DNA of 32,279 bases from an uncultured Bacteroidia bacterium (GCA_903850335.1 CAINLJ010000258.1:1-32279); one strand, 5' to 3'; positions 16,159 to 24,729 are shown, numbered from the stretch's first letter. Numbers and translations are program-made. The notes: generated by a model from the letters alone, not told the origin.

Positions 16159-16932
16159 ATGAATATAATTATCAAATCAGAAGAACAGATTGAAGGTATC
16201 CGTAGGAGCTCGAAATTTGCCGGTGAAGCATTATTGTATATCAAAGACTTCGTTAAAGAGGGGGTTAGCACAGGTTACCTGGATCAACTGGTTCATAACT
16301 ATACCATTGAACATGGAGCGGTCCCTGCAACTTTAAATTACAGCGGATTCCCTAAATCGTGTTGCATTTCGCTTAACGATGTCATTTGTCATGGAATACC
16401 TTCTGAAGATGTTATTCTTAAAAATGGGGACATTCTAAATATCGATATCACTACAATCCTGGGTGGATACTATGGAGATACGAGCAAAATGTTCATCGTG
16501 GGTGAGACGTCTCCAAATGCTGTTAAACTTGTTAATGCCACCAAGCATTGTCTTAATCTGGGTATTCAGCAGGTCAGACCGGGAAATTATCTGGGTAATA
16601 TAGGATATGCCATATCACGGTATGCAATTTCTCAGGGATTTACAGTTGTTTATGAGTATTGCGGTCATGGTGTAGGAATAGAGTTTCATGAAGATCCGCA
16701 GGTTGATCATGCAGCCCGTAAAAACAGCGGTCCGATTATGAAACCTGGCATGATATTTACAATAGAGCCAATGATTAATGAAGGCAAACCACGTGTTAAA
16801 GTTGATGAACTGGATGGCTGGACCGCAAGAACCGTTGATAAAAAGCTTTCCGCTCAATTTGAACACACAATTCTGGTTACAACAACTGGATACGAGGTAC
16901 TTACAGATGTTTCGAATGAATATCCTAACTAA
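16159..16932 (+). CDS. map: Type I methionine aminopeptidase
   Basis: This enzyme removes the N-terminal methionine from nascent proteins. The 257-residue length is that of a type Ia enzyme with no extension. The five metal ligands are visible: D96 and D107 (NIDITTILGGYYGDTSK), H170 (CGHGVG), E203 (TIEPMIN) and E235 (FEHTILV). The substrate-contacting histidines H79 (CHGIP) and H177 (FHEDP) are also present. It is cytoplasmic and essential in most bacteria. In many Bacteroidota map lies in the ribosomal protein operon after secY; this copy is elsewhere, so a second copy may exist in the genome. It converges with the nicotinamidase-like gene with only 24 bases between stops. Confidence 0.96.
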   Translation: MNIIIKSEEQIEGIRRSSKFAGEALLYIKDFVKEGVSTGYLDQLVHNYTIEHGAVPATLNYSGFPKSCCISLNDVICHGIPSEDVILKNGDILNIDITTILGGYYGDTSKMFIVGETSPNAVKLVNATKHCLNLGIQQVRPGNYLGNIGYAISRYAISQGFTVVYEYCGHGVGIEFHEDPQVDHAARKNSGPIMKPGMIFTIEPMINEGKPRVKVDELDGWTARTVDKKLSAQFEHTILVTTTGYEVLTDVSNEYPN

Positions 16933-16956
16933 AGAAAATTCCCGTTAAATACATCA

Positions 16957-17592
16957 TTATAATAAGAATCTTCTAATATCAGCGAACTTTATCATTTCTG
17001 CACCAATTGCCTTCCAGTTATCAAAGGGAATCGGAAGGTTAGGTAATTCTTTTATAGCATCTTCAATAACATACACCGTATAGCCACGTTTGCGCAAACC
17101 CGTAACAGCATTATCTACACAAATATTTGTGGTCACACCATAAACAAAAATCCTATCAGGACTAATAATCTCCAGAATCCTCTCAGTATATGGGTTTCCG
17201 GAGAACACGTCAAACGCATTTTTCCTCAGGACAAGGTTCCGGTAGCTTTCCCCAACCCCAAAGTCTGGATGGATTGCAAGATCTGTATCCCAGTCAATAA
17301 TTACCGGCAGTTCAGGATCTGTTTCATGAATAAAATGGGCACCCGTGGTACCGGCCATGCAATGTGGTGGGAATTTTGTAATAAAATCAGGATAATCAGA
17401 GATTTCCTCAGCGTTTATAAAATGATAATCACAGGTATTTACTACTTGAATTTTCAAGGACTTTGCCAGGTCAGTTATCTGCTTCCATACAGGTCTCAGT
17501 CCCTCGGCTCCGGGAACGTTGAGTTTCCCATCTTTATCAATAAAATCTTCCTGTGTATCGACGTTCCAGAAAATATTAGAATGAGTATCCAT
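16957..17592 (-). CDS. Nicotinamidase-like cysteine hydrolase (isochorismatase family)
   Basis: The 211-residue product belongs to the isochorismatase-like cysteine hydrolases. The catalytic triad is D12 (NVDTQEDF), K124 (LRKNAFDVF) and C158 (GVTTNICVDNAV), including the cis-peptide region before the cysteine. A nicotinamidase-type metal site is suggested by D55 and H57 (TCDYHF) and H77 within FPPHCMAGTTGA, which is close to the PncA signature. The enzyme would convert nicotinamide to nicotinate in NAD salvage. Other family members hydrolyse different amides, so the substrate is not certain. It is cytoplasmic. It lies 29 bases downstream of dsbD on the same strand and may be co-transcribed with it. 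Confidence 0.85.
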   Translation of the reverse strand: MDTHSNIFWNVDTQEDFIDKDGKLNVPGAEGLRPVWKQITDLAKSLKIQVVNTCDYHFINAEEISDYPDFITKFPPHCMAGTTGAHFIHETDPELPVIIDWDTDLAIHPDFGVGESYRNLVLRKNAFDVFSGNPYTERILEIISPDRIFVYGVTTNICVDNAVTGLRKRGYTVYVIEDAIKELPNLPIPFDNWKAIGAEMIKFADIRRFLL

Positions 17593-17621
17593 CTTTAATA
17601 ATTGTAAAAGTCATTAAAAAT

Positions 17622-19634
17622 TTACTTCTTTGCTTGTCTGGCTTTGAATTCAGTAAGCCCTCTGTCTAAAAATTCGATAAAATGTTCCGGATTTAAATCT
17701 CTTGCAGTAGGTTTTGTAAGCAGCTGCTGTTCGTGATCCAGTAAAACATAATATGGCTGGGCATTTACACCAAATCTGGAAATCTGAAAATCAGCAAATT
17801 TCTTACCAATAGTCTTTTTTACCTTTTGGTCATAAGTTGAAGTAATCCACTCACTTTCAGGAAGTGATGTTTTATCGTCCACATATAAGGCAATAATTAC
17901 AAATTCGGTTTTTAGTTTTTCAAGTACGCGTGGATCGGACCAGACATTAGCCTCCATTTCGCGGCAGTTTACGCAGCCATGACCCGTAAAGTCAATAAAT
18001 ACCGGCTTATTCTGAGCCTTTGCACACGCCAGGCCTTGCTCAAAATCAAAGAAACCCTCAAGTCCGTGAGGTAGTTCGAGAAATTCACTGAATTTTGGTT
18101 TTTCGCACGTTACATGCGTTGAATTAAGCTGGAATGAACTTTGAGACGGATGATCAATGAGTTTTACTTCGTCTCTAATGATTTTATGCAGATCAAAATC
18201 ATGCGAAGTCATTGGAGGGAGATATCCGGATATTGCCTTTAAAGGTGCTCCGAACATTCCAGGAATCAGATAAACGACAAATGTAAAGGTTAACAAGGCA
18301 AGCATCAGGCGTGGAACTGTAATATGTTTTGTCTCGCTATCGTGAGCAAATTTCATTTTTCCAAGCAGATAAAACCCCATCATAGTAAAGATAACCAACC
18401 AGAAAGCAATATATATTTCCCTGTCAAGGATCCGCCAGTGATAAGTCTGATCGGCAATACTTAGAAATTTCAGACCTAGTGCAAGTTCAATAAAGCCAAG
18501 AACTACCTTAACAGAATTGAGCCAGCCACCAGATTTAGGCAAATTTGACAGCCAATGCGGGAATAAAGCAAAAAGGGTAAATGGCAGTGCAAAAGCAAGT
18601 GAAAATCCAAGCATTCCAATAATTGGCTTGATCACCATTCCCCCGGCAGATTCGACAAGTATCGCACCAACTATTGGGCCGGTACAACTAAATGAGACCA
18701 AAACCAGAGTCAAGGCCATAAAAAATGCACCGCTTACACCACCTTTATCTGCGAACCGATCTGTACTATTGCCCCAGCTTCCAGGTAATACAATCTCAAA
18801 TGCTCCGAAGAAAGAGAATGCAAATAAAACAAAGACTATAAAAAATAACACATTGGGTATCCAATGGGTGCTAATCCAGTTGGCAAAGTCGGCTCCCAGA
18901 GTAAGTGCAACCAATGTACCAATGAGTGTGTAAATTAGAATTATTGAACCGCCATAAATAAAAGCCTGTAACCGGGCTTGTGCTTTTGATTTATTACTGT
19001 TCATGAAAAATGAAACAGTCATTGGGATCATAGGGAACACACAAGGTGTAAGAATGGCTGCCAGGCCGGCAACAAAACTAAACACCAGAAACCACCATAA
19101 TCCGTGCCGGGCATTAGTTTGGTCTGTTTCGATCGGAGCAGTTCCCATTTTCGGAGCTCCTTGAATCTTTTGATCGTCATTAATACTGACAGTGAAATCA
19201 TGTTCATCGAGTGTACATGTCTGGTCATTACAGCTTTGGTATTCTATTGTACCTTTGATTTCGAAAGGTTCACGTGTAAGTATCTTAACTTTTCCTGAAA
19301 AATCTGCCTGTTGGCTAAAGAATTCAAGATCCATATTAAAGATTTGATCGTGCTCTTTCTGTGGGGAGGTATTGGCAGCAATCTGGCTTATTATTTGATA
19401 TTTGGTGCTGTCAGCAGTAATTTTAAAGGAAGTTTCTATCGGCCCACCTTCCGGAAGCTTAGTTGAATAAATATGCCAGCCAGATTTAATATCCGCCTTG
19501 ATTAAGACTTCAATTTCATCTGTTCCAACCTTTCGGGTACTTGTTGTCCAGGTAACAGGTTTAAGTATTTGAGCAAACGAAAGCAAACCAGACCCAACTA
19601 GCAGGACTATCAGGAATAAGTGTTTTTTGTTCAT
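17622..19634 (-). CDS. dsbD: Thiol:disulfide interchange protein DsbD
   Basis: DsbD passes electrons from cytoplasmic thioredoxin across the inner membrane to periplasmic thiol proteins. The start at 19634 places a signal peptide (MNKKHLFLIVLLVGSGLLSFAQ) at the N terminus; an in-frame ATG 21 bases upstream would only add MTFDFFK. The order is an N-terminal periplasmic domain with the redox pair SCNDQTC, a membrane core with LTPCVFPMIPM and SFSCTGPIVG carrying the two transmembrane cysteines, and a C-terminal thioredoxin domain with GCVNC (C554, C557). All three cysteine pairs are therefore intact. The length of about 670 residues is usual for Bacteroidota. A strong terminator separates it from rng upstream. 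Confidence 0.93.
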   Translation of the reverse strand: MNKKHLFLIVLLVGSGLLSFAQILKPVTWTTSTRKVGTDEIEVLIKADIKSGWHIYSTKLPEGGPIETSFKITADSTKYQIISQIAANTSPQKEHDQIFNMDLEFFSQQADFSGKVKILTREPFEIKGTIEYQSCNDQTCTLDEHDFTVSINDDQKIQGAPKMGTAPIETDQTNARHGLWWFLVFSFVAGLAAILTPCVFPMIPMTVSFFMNSNKSKAQARLQAFIYGGSIILIYTLIGTLVALTLGADFANWISTHWIPNVLFFIVFVLFAFSFFGAFEIVLPGSWGNSTDRFADKGGVSGAFFMALTLVLVSFSCTGPIVGAILVESAGGMVIKPIIGMLGFSLAFALPFTLFALFPHWLSNLPKSGGWLNSVKVVLGFIELALGLKFLSIADQTYHWRILDREIYIAFWLVIFTMMGFYLLGKMKFAHDSETKHITVPRLMLALLTFTFVVYLIPGMFGAPLKAISGYLPPMTSHDFDLHKIIRDEVKLIDHPSQSSFQLNSTHVTCEKPKFSEFLELPHGLEGFFDFEQGLACAKAQNKPVFIDFTGHGCVNCREMEANVWSDPRVLEKLKTEFVIIALYVDDKTSLPESEWITSTYDQKVKKTIGKKFADFQISRFGVNAQPYYVLLDHEQQLLTKPTARDLNPEHFIEFLDRGLTEFKARQAKK

Positions 19635-19661
19635 TTTAAAAAAATCAAAAGTCAAAACTAC

Positions 19662-19694
19662 AAAAAAAGCTCATGCGTTTTGTGCATGAGCTTT
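19662..19694 (-). terminator. Rho-independent terminator after rng
   Basis: AAAGCTCATGC (19666-19676) pairs perfectly with GCATGAGCTTT (19684-19694) around a 7-base loop. On the minus strand the stem is followed by a run of T residues. It sits 7 bases after the rng stop. Confidence 0.85.
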
Positions 19695-19700
19695 CTTTGT

Positions 19701-21248
19701 TCAGAAGATAATTTCTTCCATATTTTCGTCATAGAACTTTGAATCGAGGAAACTCATTGCATTAATCTCTTCAATTCTAACTCTTTTATGATATTTCCAT
19801 CTCCATTTTAGTGCTTTGGATGGAAAACCTCTTGTCAGGAAAGCTCCCACGAATGGGTGCAGTTTAATTGTAAGTTTTTGTTTGTGTAATTCTTCGAAGA
19901 TATATCTCACTTTCTGCTCTATCTCTTCGATAAATAAAAGGGTTGGGGTAACTTTACCTGAACCCTTGCAAACCGGGCAAATTTCAGCAGTCTCGATTGC
20001 CATTTCCTGGCGAACCCGCTGTCGTGTTATTTGCATCAAACAAAACTTGCTCAATGGCAAAATATTATGCTTTGTTCTGTCGGAAGACATTGCTTCCTTC
20101 ATTTTCTCGAAAACTTTCTGCCGGTTTTCATTACCGTGCATATCGATAAAATCGATCACAATTATACCTCCCATATCACGAAGGCGTAATTGACTGGCGA
20201 TCTCTTCGGCTGCAGCCAGATTAACTTCCAGGGCGTTTGATTCCTGATCTCCGGTCTTAGACCTATTTCCACTGTTCACGTCGATAACGTGAAATGCTTC
20301 AGTGTGTTCAATGATCAGATAGGCTCCGCTTCTAAATGAGACAGTTTTACCAAAAGATGCTTTTATTTGCTTGTCAATTCCAAAATGCTCAAGAATTGGT
20401 AATTTACCATTGTAGTATTTCACTACTTTTTTCTTCTCGGAATCGATTGTTCCCACATATTCCTTAATCTCTGAGGCTATCTCTTCGTTATTCACAAAAA
20501 TATTCGAAAAGTCCGGATTATATAAATCCCTGATCATTCCTATTGTGCGATCGAGTTCTCCTAAGATCAAAGAAGGAGCGACTTGTTTTTCGAGCTTGGC
20601 GACTGCATTCTCGAACTTAGTCACTAGTCTGCGTAATTCCGGATCCAATTCTGCGACTCTCTTCCCTTCAGCAGCTGTTCTGACAATGACCCCATAATTT
20701 TTAGGGCAGATGCTTTGAACTAATTTTTTCAAGCGGCTTTTTTCCTCAGCCGATTCGATTTTTTGAGAAACAGAAATTTTGTTGCTAAAAGGAATCAATA
20801 CCATGTTTCTACCTGCGACAGAGAGTTCTGATGTTAGCCTTGGACCCTTGGTCGAAATAGGTTCTTTGGCAATTTGCACCAGTATTGTCTGTCCGGTTTT
20901 AAGAACATCCGTAATCTTTCCGTCTTTCTGAATATCCGGCTCAGGTTGAATTCTTAATTCAGAAGTCAACTTAACCTTCTTTGAGACAGATTGTTTCAGA
21001 AACTTATTAAGTGTCTGGAATTGAGGTCCTAAATCCAAATAATGAAGGAACGCATCTTTCTCATAGCCTACATCAACAAAAGCAGCGTTTAATCCGGGCA
21101 TAATCTTCTTTACCTTTGCCAGGTAAATATCTCCCACAGAAAATTTAAGATCGCTGCTTTCCCTGTTTAGTTCTACCAGTTTTTTGTTCTCGAGTAAAGC
21201 GATTTCAACATGTGAGGGCGATACATCAATAATAAGTTCATTGCTCAC
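19701..21248 (-). CDS. rng: Ribonuclease G/E family endoribonuclease
   Basis: This is an RNase G-type single-strand endoribonuclease acting in rRNA maturation and mRNA decay. I place the start at GTG 21248, which gives VSNELIIDVSPSHVEIALLE, the normal family N terminus, and a 515-residue protein. A longer frame from ATG 21311 begins inside the hairpin at 21292-21319 and is unlikely. The S1 domain follows (about 35-120). Catalytic aspartates are D323 (FHVIDVNSG) and D366 (IVIDFIDM), and the zinc-link CPVC holds C424 and C427, the dimer or tetramer interface. There is no RNase E-like C-terminal scaffold. It follows the HU-type gene and the 30-residue basic protein gene on the same strand. Confidence 0.95.
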   Translation of the reverse strand: MSNELIIDVSPSHVEIALLENKKLVELNRESSDLKFSVGDIYLAKVKKIMPGLNAAFVDVGYEKDAFLHYLDLGPQFQTLNKFLKQSVSKKVKLTSELRIQPEPDIQKDGKITDVLKTGQTILVQIAKEPISTKGPRLTSELSVAGRNMVLIPFSNKISVSQKIESAEEKSRLKKLVQSICPKNYGVIVRTAAEGKRVAELDPELRRLVTKFENAVAKLEKQVAPSLILGELDRTIGMIRDLYNPDFSNIFVNNEEIASEIKEYVGTIDSEKKKVVKYYNGKLPILEHFGIDKQIKASFGKTVSFRSGAYLIIEHTEAFHVIDVNSGNRSKTGDQESNALEVNLAAAEEIASQLRLRDMGGIIVIDFIDMHGNENRQKVFEKMKEAMSSDRTKHNILPLSKFCLMQITRQRVRQEMAIETAEICPVCKGSGKVTPTLLFIEEIEQKVRYIFEELHKQKLTIKLHPFVGAFLTRGFPSKALKWRWKYHKRVRIEEINAMSFLDSKFYDENMEEIIF

Positions 21249-21291
21249 GTTCTCTACTCTTAACTTTAAATAAATATTTATAAATACAACA

Positions 21292-21319
21292 AACCTAAAG
21301 TGCTTTCGCACTTTAGGTT
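21292..21319 (-). terminator. Perfect 12-bp hairpin between small basic protein gene and rng
   Basis: AACCTAAAGTGC (21292-21303) and GCACTTTAGGTT (21308-21319) form a perfect 12-base-pair stem with a TTTC loop. On the minus strand a T-rich stretch follows, but not a pure T run. It could be a terminator or attenuator that limits rng expression, or an RNA processing or stability element. Confidence 0.65.
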
Positions 21320-21346
21320 CAAAATTCTTTTCCGATCACAAAGAAT

Positions 21347-21439
21347 TTATTTCTTCTTCTTGTGACGATTTTTCCTCAAACGTTTTTTCCGCTTGTGGGT
21401 AGCCATTTTATGTCCTTTTCTTTTTTTACCGCTTGGCAT
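21347..21439 (-). CDS. 30-residue highly basic protein, probable small ribosomal protein
   Basis: The product is 30 residues: MPSGKKRKGHKMATHKRKKR followed by LRKNRHKKKK. More than half of the residues are lysine or arginine and there are no acidic residues, typical of a ribosomal protein buried in rRNA. It lies 14 bases after the HU-type gene and before rng, and all three are on the same strand. Very similar tiny proteins occur at this place in many Bacteroidota and are often left unannotated. A novel small ribosomal protein called bL38 was reported in the Flavobacterium johnsoniae ribosome; I cannot confirm that this is the same protein. The coding call rests on its composition, context and my memory of close relatives. 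Confidence 0.8.
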   Translation of the reverse strand: MPSGKKRKGHKMATHKRKKRLRKNRHKKKK

Positions 21440-21453
21440 GATCTAAACTTTAA

Positions 21454-21738
21454 TTATTTTACATTGTTCTTGACACGACCAACAAAAGTCTTAGCTGGCT
21501 TAAAAGAAGGAATGTTATGCTCAGGAATGATAATTGTTGTGTTACGCGAAATGTTACGGGCTGTCTTTTCTGCGCGTTTTTTCACGATAAAACTTCCAAA
21601 TCCACGAAGGTAAACATTGTTTCCTTCAGCAAGTGAACCCGATACGGTATCCATAAATGCTTCTACTGCCTTCTGCACAGTTACTTTTTCAATACCGGTG
21701 TTCTTCGAAATCTCGTTTACGATATCTGCTTTTGTCAT
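21454..21738 (-). CDS. HU/IHF-family DNA-binding protein
   Basis: This is a 94-residue HU/IHF-type nucleoid protein that bends DNA as a dimer. The start at 21738 gives MTKADIVNEISKNTGIEK, the canonical N terminus. A frame opening at 21774 is rejected because it would begin at the predicted transcription start. The dimer core GFGSFIVKKR (47-56) and the arm with RNTTIIIPEHNIPSFKPAK are present. The family proline at the arm tip is not obvious in the usual RNP context (RNIS-RNTT). It begins a unit with the 30-residue basic protein and perhaps rng. Its promoter matches the Bacteroidota consensus exactly. Confidence 0.93.
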   Translation of the reverse strand: MTKADIVNEISKNTGIEKVTVQKAVEAFMDTVSGSLAEGNNVYLRGFGSFIVKKRAEKTARNISRNTTIIIPEHNIPSFKPAKTFVGRVKNNVK

Positions 21739-21784
21739 TACTAAAAATTTAAATGATTCGACCTTTTGTTTCAATTTTGGTGCA

Positions 21785-21814
21785 CAAATATATCGCTTTT
21801 GATTTAACCAACAA
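21785..21814 (-). promoter_or_regulatory. Promoter of the HU / small basic protein / rng unit
   Basis: On the minus strand TTG (21814-21812) is followed by 19 bases and TATATTTG (21792-21785). This is a full match to the Bacteroidota TTG-N19-TAnnTTTG promoter. The predicted start of transcription is near 21778, about 40 bases before the HU ATG. Confidence 0.7.
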
Positions 21815-21865
21815 CATACTAATCAATATTTTTTATTCTTTTGACGAATTATTTTCAAAATCAGA

Positions 21866-22939
21866 ATGATTATGCCCGAATTTCATAAAATATTGAGAGA
21901 TTGGTACAAACAGAATAAAAGGGATCTGCCATGGAGAACAAATAATTTACCTTATTATGTCTGGGTTTCCGAAATAATCCTTCAGCAAACAAGAGTCGCC
22001 CAGGGGACAAATTACTTCATTCGGTTCGTCAATCGTTTCCCGGACGTAGAATCTCTAGCCGCAGCACCCGAGAATGAGGTGCTGAAAATCTGGCAGGGAC
22101 TGGGCTATTATTCCCGCGCGAGAAATATGCACAAAGCCGCACTTCAGGTAGTGAACGAATTTCATGGTAATTTCCCGGATAGCTTTATCGGTATTCAGAA
22201 ACTCAAAGGCATAGGAAGCTATACTGCTGCAGCTATTGCATCTATATCCTTCGGTTTACCATACGCATCAATCGATGGAAACGTATACAGGGTATTATCC
22301 AGAATATTTGGTATTGCCACGCCTGTTGATTCTTCAAAAGGGAAAAAAGAATTTAACGAACTGGCAAATCAATTAATCGACAGGAATGATCCGGGTACAT
22401 TCAACGAAGCTATGATGGAATTTGGTGCATTGCAGTGTACTCCACGTAACCCTGATTGTAATAACTGCCCCTTTCAGTCTCAATGTATTGCGTTCAATCA
22501 CAAGGAAATTTCAAAACTTCCCGTAAAGGCTAATAAGACTAAGGTGAGACACAGATATTTTAATTACATGTATATAAAACATGGAAAATCAATCTATCTG
22601 GAAAAACGTGCGGAAAATGATATCTGGCAAAATATGTATCAACTGCCACTTATTGAGTCTCCGGATTCGTTATCGCTTGAAGAATTATTCTCAAATGACA
22701 ATTTCACATCACTGTTTAATAAAGACAATGCTGTCATTGGTAATGAAAGCAAGGAAATTCTTCATATTCTTTCACATCAGAAGCTTCATGTTCGATTTAT
22801 TGAGATCACGCTGGAAAAACCTGCTGCAATTCAAAGCTGGATTAAAGTCAGTACTGAAGAATTAGAGGATTACCCATTGCCAAAACCTGTCGAAAACTTT
22901 CTAAATGAAAAAAACAGGAACCATCCAAATCGAACCTAA
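21866..22939 (+). CDS. mutY: A/G-specific adenine DNA glycosylase MutY
   Basis: MutY removes adenine mispaired with 8-oxoguanine. The 357-residue product has the catalytic glutamate E36 (SEIILQQTRV), the helix-hairpin-helix LKGIGSYTAAAIAS (113-126), the catalytic aspartate D137 (SIDGNVYRVLSR) and the iron-sulfur cluster ligands C191, C198, C201 and C207 with C-x6-C-x2-C-x5-C spacing. The C-terminal NUDIX-like domain that recognises 8-oxoguanine follows from about residue 230. The protein is cytoplasmic. It is divergent from the HU-type gene and upstream of ssb, an arrangement common in Bacteroidota. Confidence 0.97.
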   Translation: MIMPEFHKILRDWYKQNKRDLPWRTNNLPYYVWVSEIILQQTRVAQGTNYFIRFVNRFPDVESLAAAPENEVLKIWQGLGYYSRARNMHKAALQVVNEFHGNFPDSFIGIQKLKGIGSYTAAAIASISFGLPYASIDGNVYRVLSRIFGIATPVDSSKGKKEFNELANQLIDRNDPGTFNEAMMEFGALQCTPRNPDCNNCPFQSQCIAFNHKEISKLPVKANKTKVRHRYFNYMYIKHGKSIYLEKRAENDIWQNMYQLPLIESPDSLSLEELFSNDNFTSLFNKDNAVIGNESKEILHILSHQKLHVRFIEITLEKPAAIQSWIKVSTEELEDYPLPKPVENFLNEKNRNHPNRT

Positions 22940-23026
22940 AAGAAAGATCTATTTTTTTTACTTTTGATCGGCTGAGGATTAAGTAAATTTTCGTATATTT
23001 AAAACAAAACAATAAAGCTGTATATC

Positions 23027-23476
23027 ATGTCGATTAATAAAGTTATTCTGATTGGAAATGTGGGGAAAGACCCTGAAGTAAGACATCTTGAGAGTAATGT
23101 TTCTGTGGCAAATTTCACTCTTGCAACATCAGAAAATTATACAAATAAAAGCGGTGAAAAAGTTACTACCACGGAATGGCATAACATCGTTTGCTGGAGA
23201 AGTCTCGCTAATCTGGCAGAGAATTATATCAAAAAAGGGAGTCAGATATTTATTGAGGGAAGGATTCGGACCAGGAGCTACGACGCACAGGACGGATCAA
23301 AAAGGTATATCACCGAGATCTACGCCGATGCAATACAATTACTTGGCAAAAAAGGCGACTCAGGTCAGGCTGAAGGAACCAGATTACAGGAAAATACGCA
23401 GGTAAGTGAACCTCACAGTGATTCAGGTTCGTACAATGGAACTTCTCATAAGGACGAAGACGACCTGCCATTTTAA
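23027..23476 (+). CDS. ssb: Single-stranded DNA-binding protein
   Basis: This is a 149-residue SSB with an N-terminal OB fold (MSINKVILIGNVGKDPEVR through ITEIYADAIQLLGKK, about residues 1-110). A short flexible linker follows, then the acidic tip DEDDLPF that recruits replication and repair proteins. Its position 87 bases after mutY suggests it also has its own promoter; TATATTTA at 22994-23001 is a near match to a -7 box. The gldD start lies one base after its stop, so the two are almost certainly translated from one mRNA. Confidence 0.97.
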   Translation: MSINKVILIGNVGKDPEVRHLESNVSVANFTLATSENYTNKSGEKVTTTEWHNIVCWRSLANLAENYIKKGSQIFIEGRIRTRSYDAQDGSKRYITEIYADAIQLLGKKGDSGQAEGTRLQENTQVSEPHSDSGSYNGTSHKDEDDLPF

Positions 23477-23477
23477 T

Positions 23478-24050
23478 ATGAGGTACGCAGTTATTATTCT
23501 TCTGGCAGGATTGGGGTTAATTTCTGGTTCATGCGAAAAAAACTATACTCCGAAGCCCAGAGGTTATTACAGAATCTCATTCCCTGAAAAAAAATATAAA
23601 CCACTGGAAATTGAAGTTCCGTATTATTTTGAGGTGCCATCCTATTCTATTCCCGGTCACGACCCCCTAAACCCGGATCAACAGAACTGGATCACGATTG
23701 AGATTCCGGCAAATCATGCCCAGATTCACCTGAGTTATAAAAAGATTAATGAAAACCTTGAAAAATATATTGAGGAATCCCGATCTTTAGCCTACCAGCA
23801 TTCTCAGAAGGCAAGTGCAATTGAAGAGCAGCTTTTTCTAAATCCTTCCAAAAAGGTTTACGGGACCATATATACAATCAAAGGAAATGCAGCTTCGCCA
23901 ATGCAGTTCTACCTTACAGACAGTATCAGACATTTCCTGCGTGGATCATTGTATATCAAAGAGATACCAAACAGTGACAGTCTAAAGCCTGTAATAACCT
24001 TCCTTTCTCAGGATGTGCTGCAACTTATAAAATCCACTGAATGGAAATAA
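23478..24050 (+). CDS. gldD: Gliding motility lipoprotein GldD
   Basis: The start is placed at ATG 23478, one base after the ssb stop; a longer frame from 23406 overlaps ssb. The 190-residue product begins with a lipoprotein signal, ISGSC with C19 as the acylation site. It then reads PKPRGYYRISFPEKKY, the typical GldD opening, followed by YYFEVPSYS, WITIEIP and LRGSLYI. GldD is a periplasm-facing lipoprotein needed for gliding and type IX secretion in Flavobacterium; many non-gliding Bacteroidota also carry it. The usual neighbour gldE is absent between ssb and gldD. The PPTase gene follows after 7 bases. Confidence 0.92.
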   Translation: MRYAVIILLAGLGLISGSCEKNYTPKPRGYYRISFPEKKYKPLEIEVPYYFEVPSYSIPGHDPLNPDQQNWITIEIPANHAQIHLSYKKINENLEKYIEESRSLAYQHSQKASAIEEQLFLNPSKKVYGTIYTIKGNAASPMQFYLTDSIRHFLRGSLYIKEIPNSDSLKPVITFLSQDVLQLIKSTEWK

Positions 24051-24057
24051 AATAGAA

Positions 24058-24729
24058 ATGCCTGTTATACTTGTTAATGAAATTGAAGACGGAAAGATTG
24101 GTCTTTGGAAAATCACCGAGGAAGTGTATGATCTTGAGAATTCTGCAAACTTGTCTGAAGAGGATAAATTAACCTGTTCGGGTATTAAAGCAATACATAG
24201 GAAGAAGGAGTGGCTGGCAACAAGGGTATTACTTAATGAACTCACCGGCAATCACAACAGTATAAAATATTTCAGTGATGGCAGACCGTATCCCGCTAAC
24301 GGCGAGTTCAACCTAAGTATATCCCATACAACAGGTTTTGTGGCTGTTATAATTCATCCGACGCTGATCCCGGGAATCGACCTTGAATTAATTTCGAGAC
24401 CTGTTGGCAGGGTAGCACGCAGATTTCTCTCCTCTGAAGAATATGATGCGTGTACAGAAGCCAATGAATTATCAAACCATAAATTATTATTACATTGGTG
24501 CGCTAAAGAGGCCATATTTAAGATTGTCCCCTTCAGTGATATCGAATTTTCTACTGATATCCTGATTTCTTTGAATAAGAACAACCAAAAAGCAAGATTA
24601 TTTCAGGGAATATTTAAGAATCATTCAGATCAAATCTCAATACCTTTGGAATATCTTGAGATCGAAGAGGTACTAGTTGTTTGGGCCTTCGCGGATAAAT
24701 TTAACTTTAGCAACAAAAATTACAGCTGA
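24058..24729 (+). CDS. 4'-phosphopantetheinyl transferase family protein
   Basis: The 223-residue product is an Sfp/AcpT-type transferase that loads the phosphopantetheine arm of coenzyme A onto carrier proteins. Motifs are SISHTTGF (88-94), GIDLE with the magnesium ligands D108 and E110, and the segment W147-C-A-K150-E151-A, which is the conserved WxxKEA motif. The length is typical for the two-lobed monomeric type. It is cytoplasmic. It lies 7 bases after gldD, which is the usual order in Bacteroidota. The carrier protein it serves is not identified by the context. Confidence 0.93.
   Translation: MPVILVNEIEDGKIGLWKITEEVYDLENSANLSEEDKLTCSGIKAIHRKKEWLATRVLLNELTGNHNSIKYFSDGRPYPANGEFNLSISHTTGFVAVIIHPTLIPGIDLELISRPVGRVARRFLSSEEYDACTEANELSNHKLLLHWCAKEAIFKIVPFSDIEFSTDILISLNKNNQKARLFQGIFKNHSDQISIPLEYLEIEEVLVVWAFADKFNFSNKNYS

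Noticed and set aside
21249-21311. ATG 21311 as start of rng
   Set aside because: The codon lies inside the perfect hairpin and adds 21 residues absent from the family; GTG 21248 fits the family start.
21739-21774. Longer start of the HU-type gene
   Set aside because: It would begin at the predicted transcription start, and MTKADIVNEI is the family N terminus.
23406-23477. Longer start of gldD inside ssb
   Set aside because: The extension is an out-of-frame reading of ssb; ATG 23478 directly precedes a lipoprotein signal.
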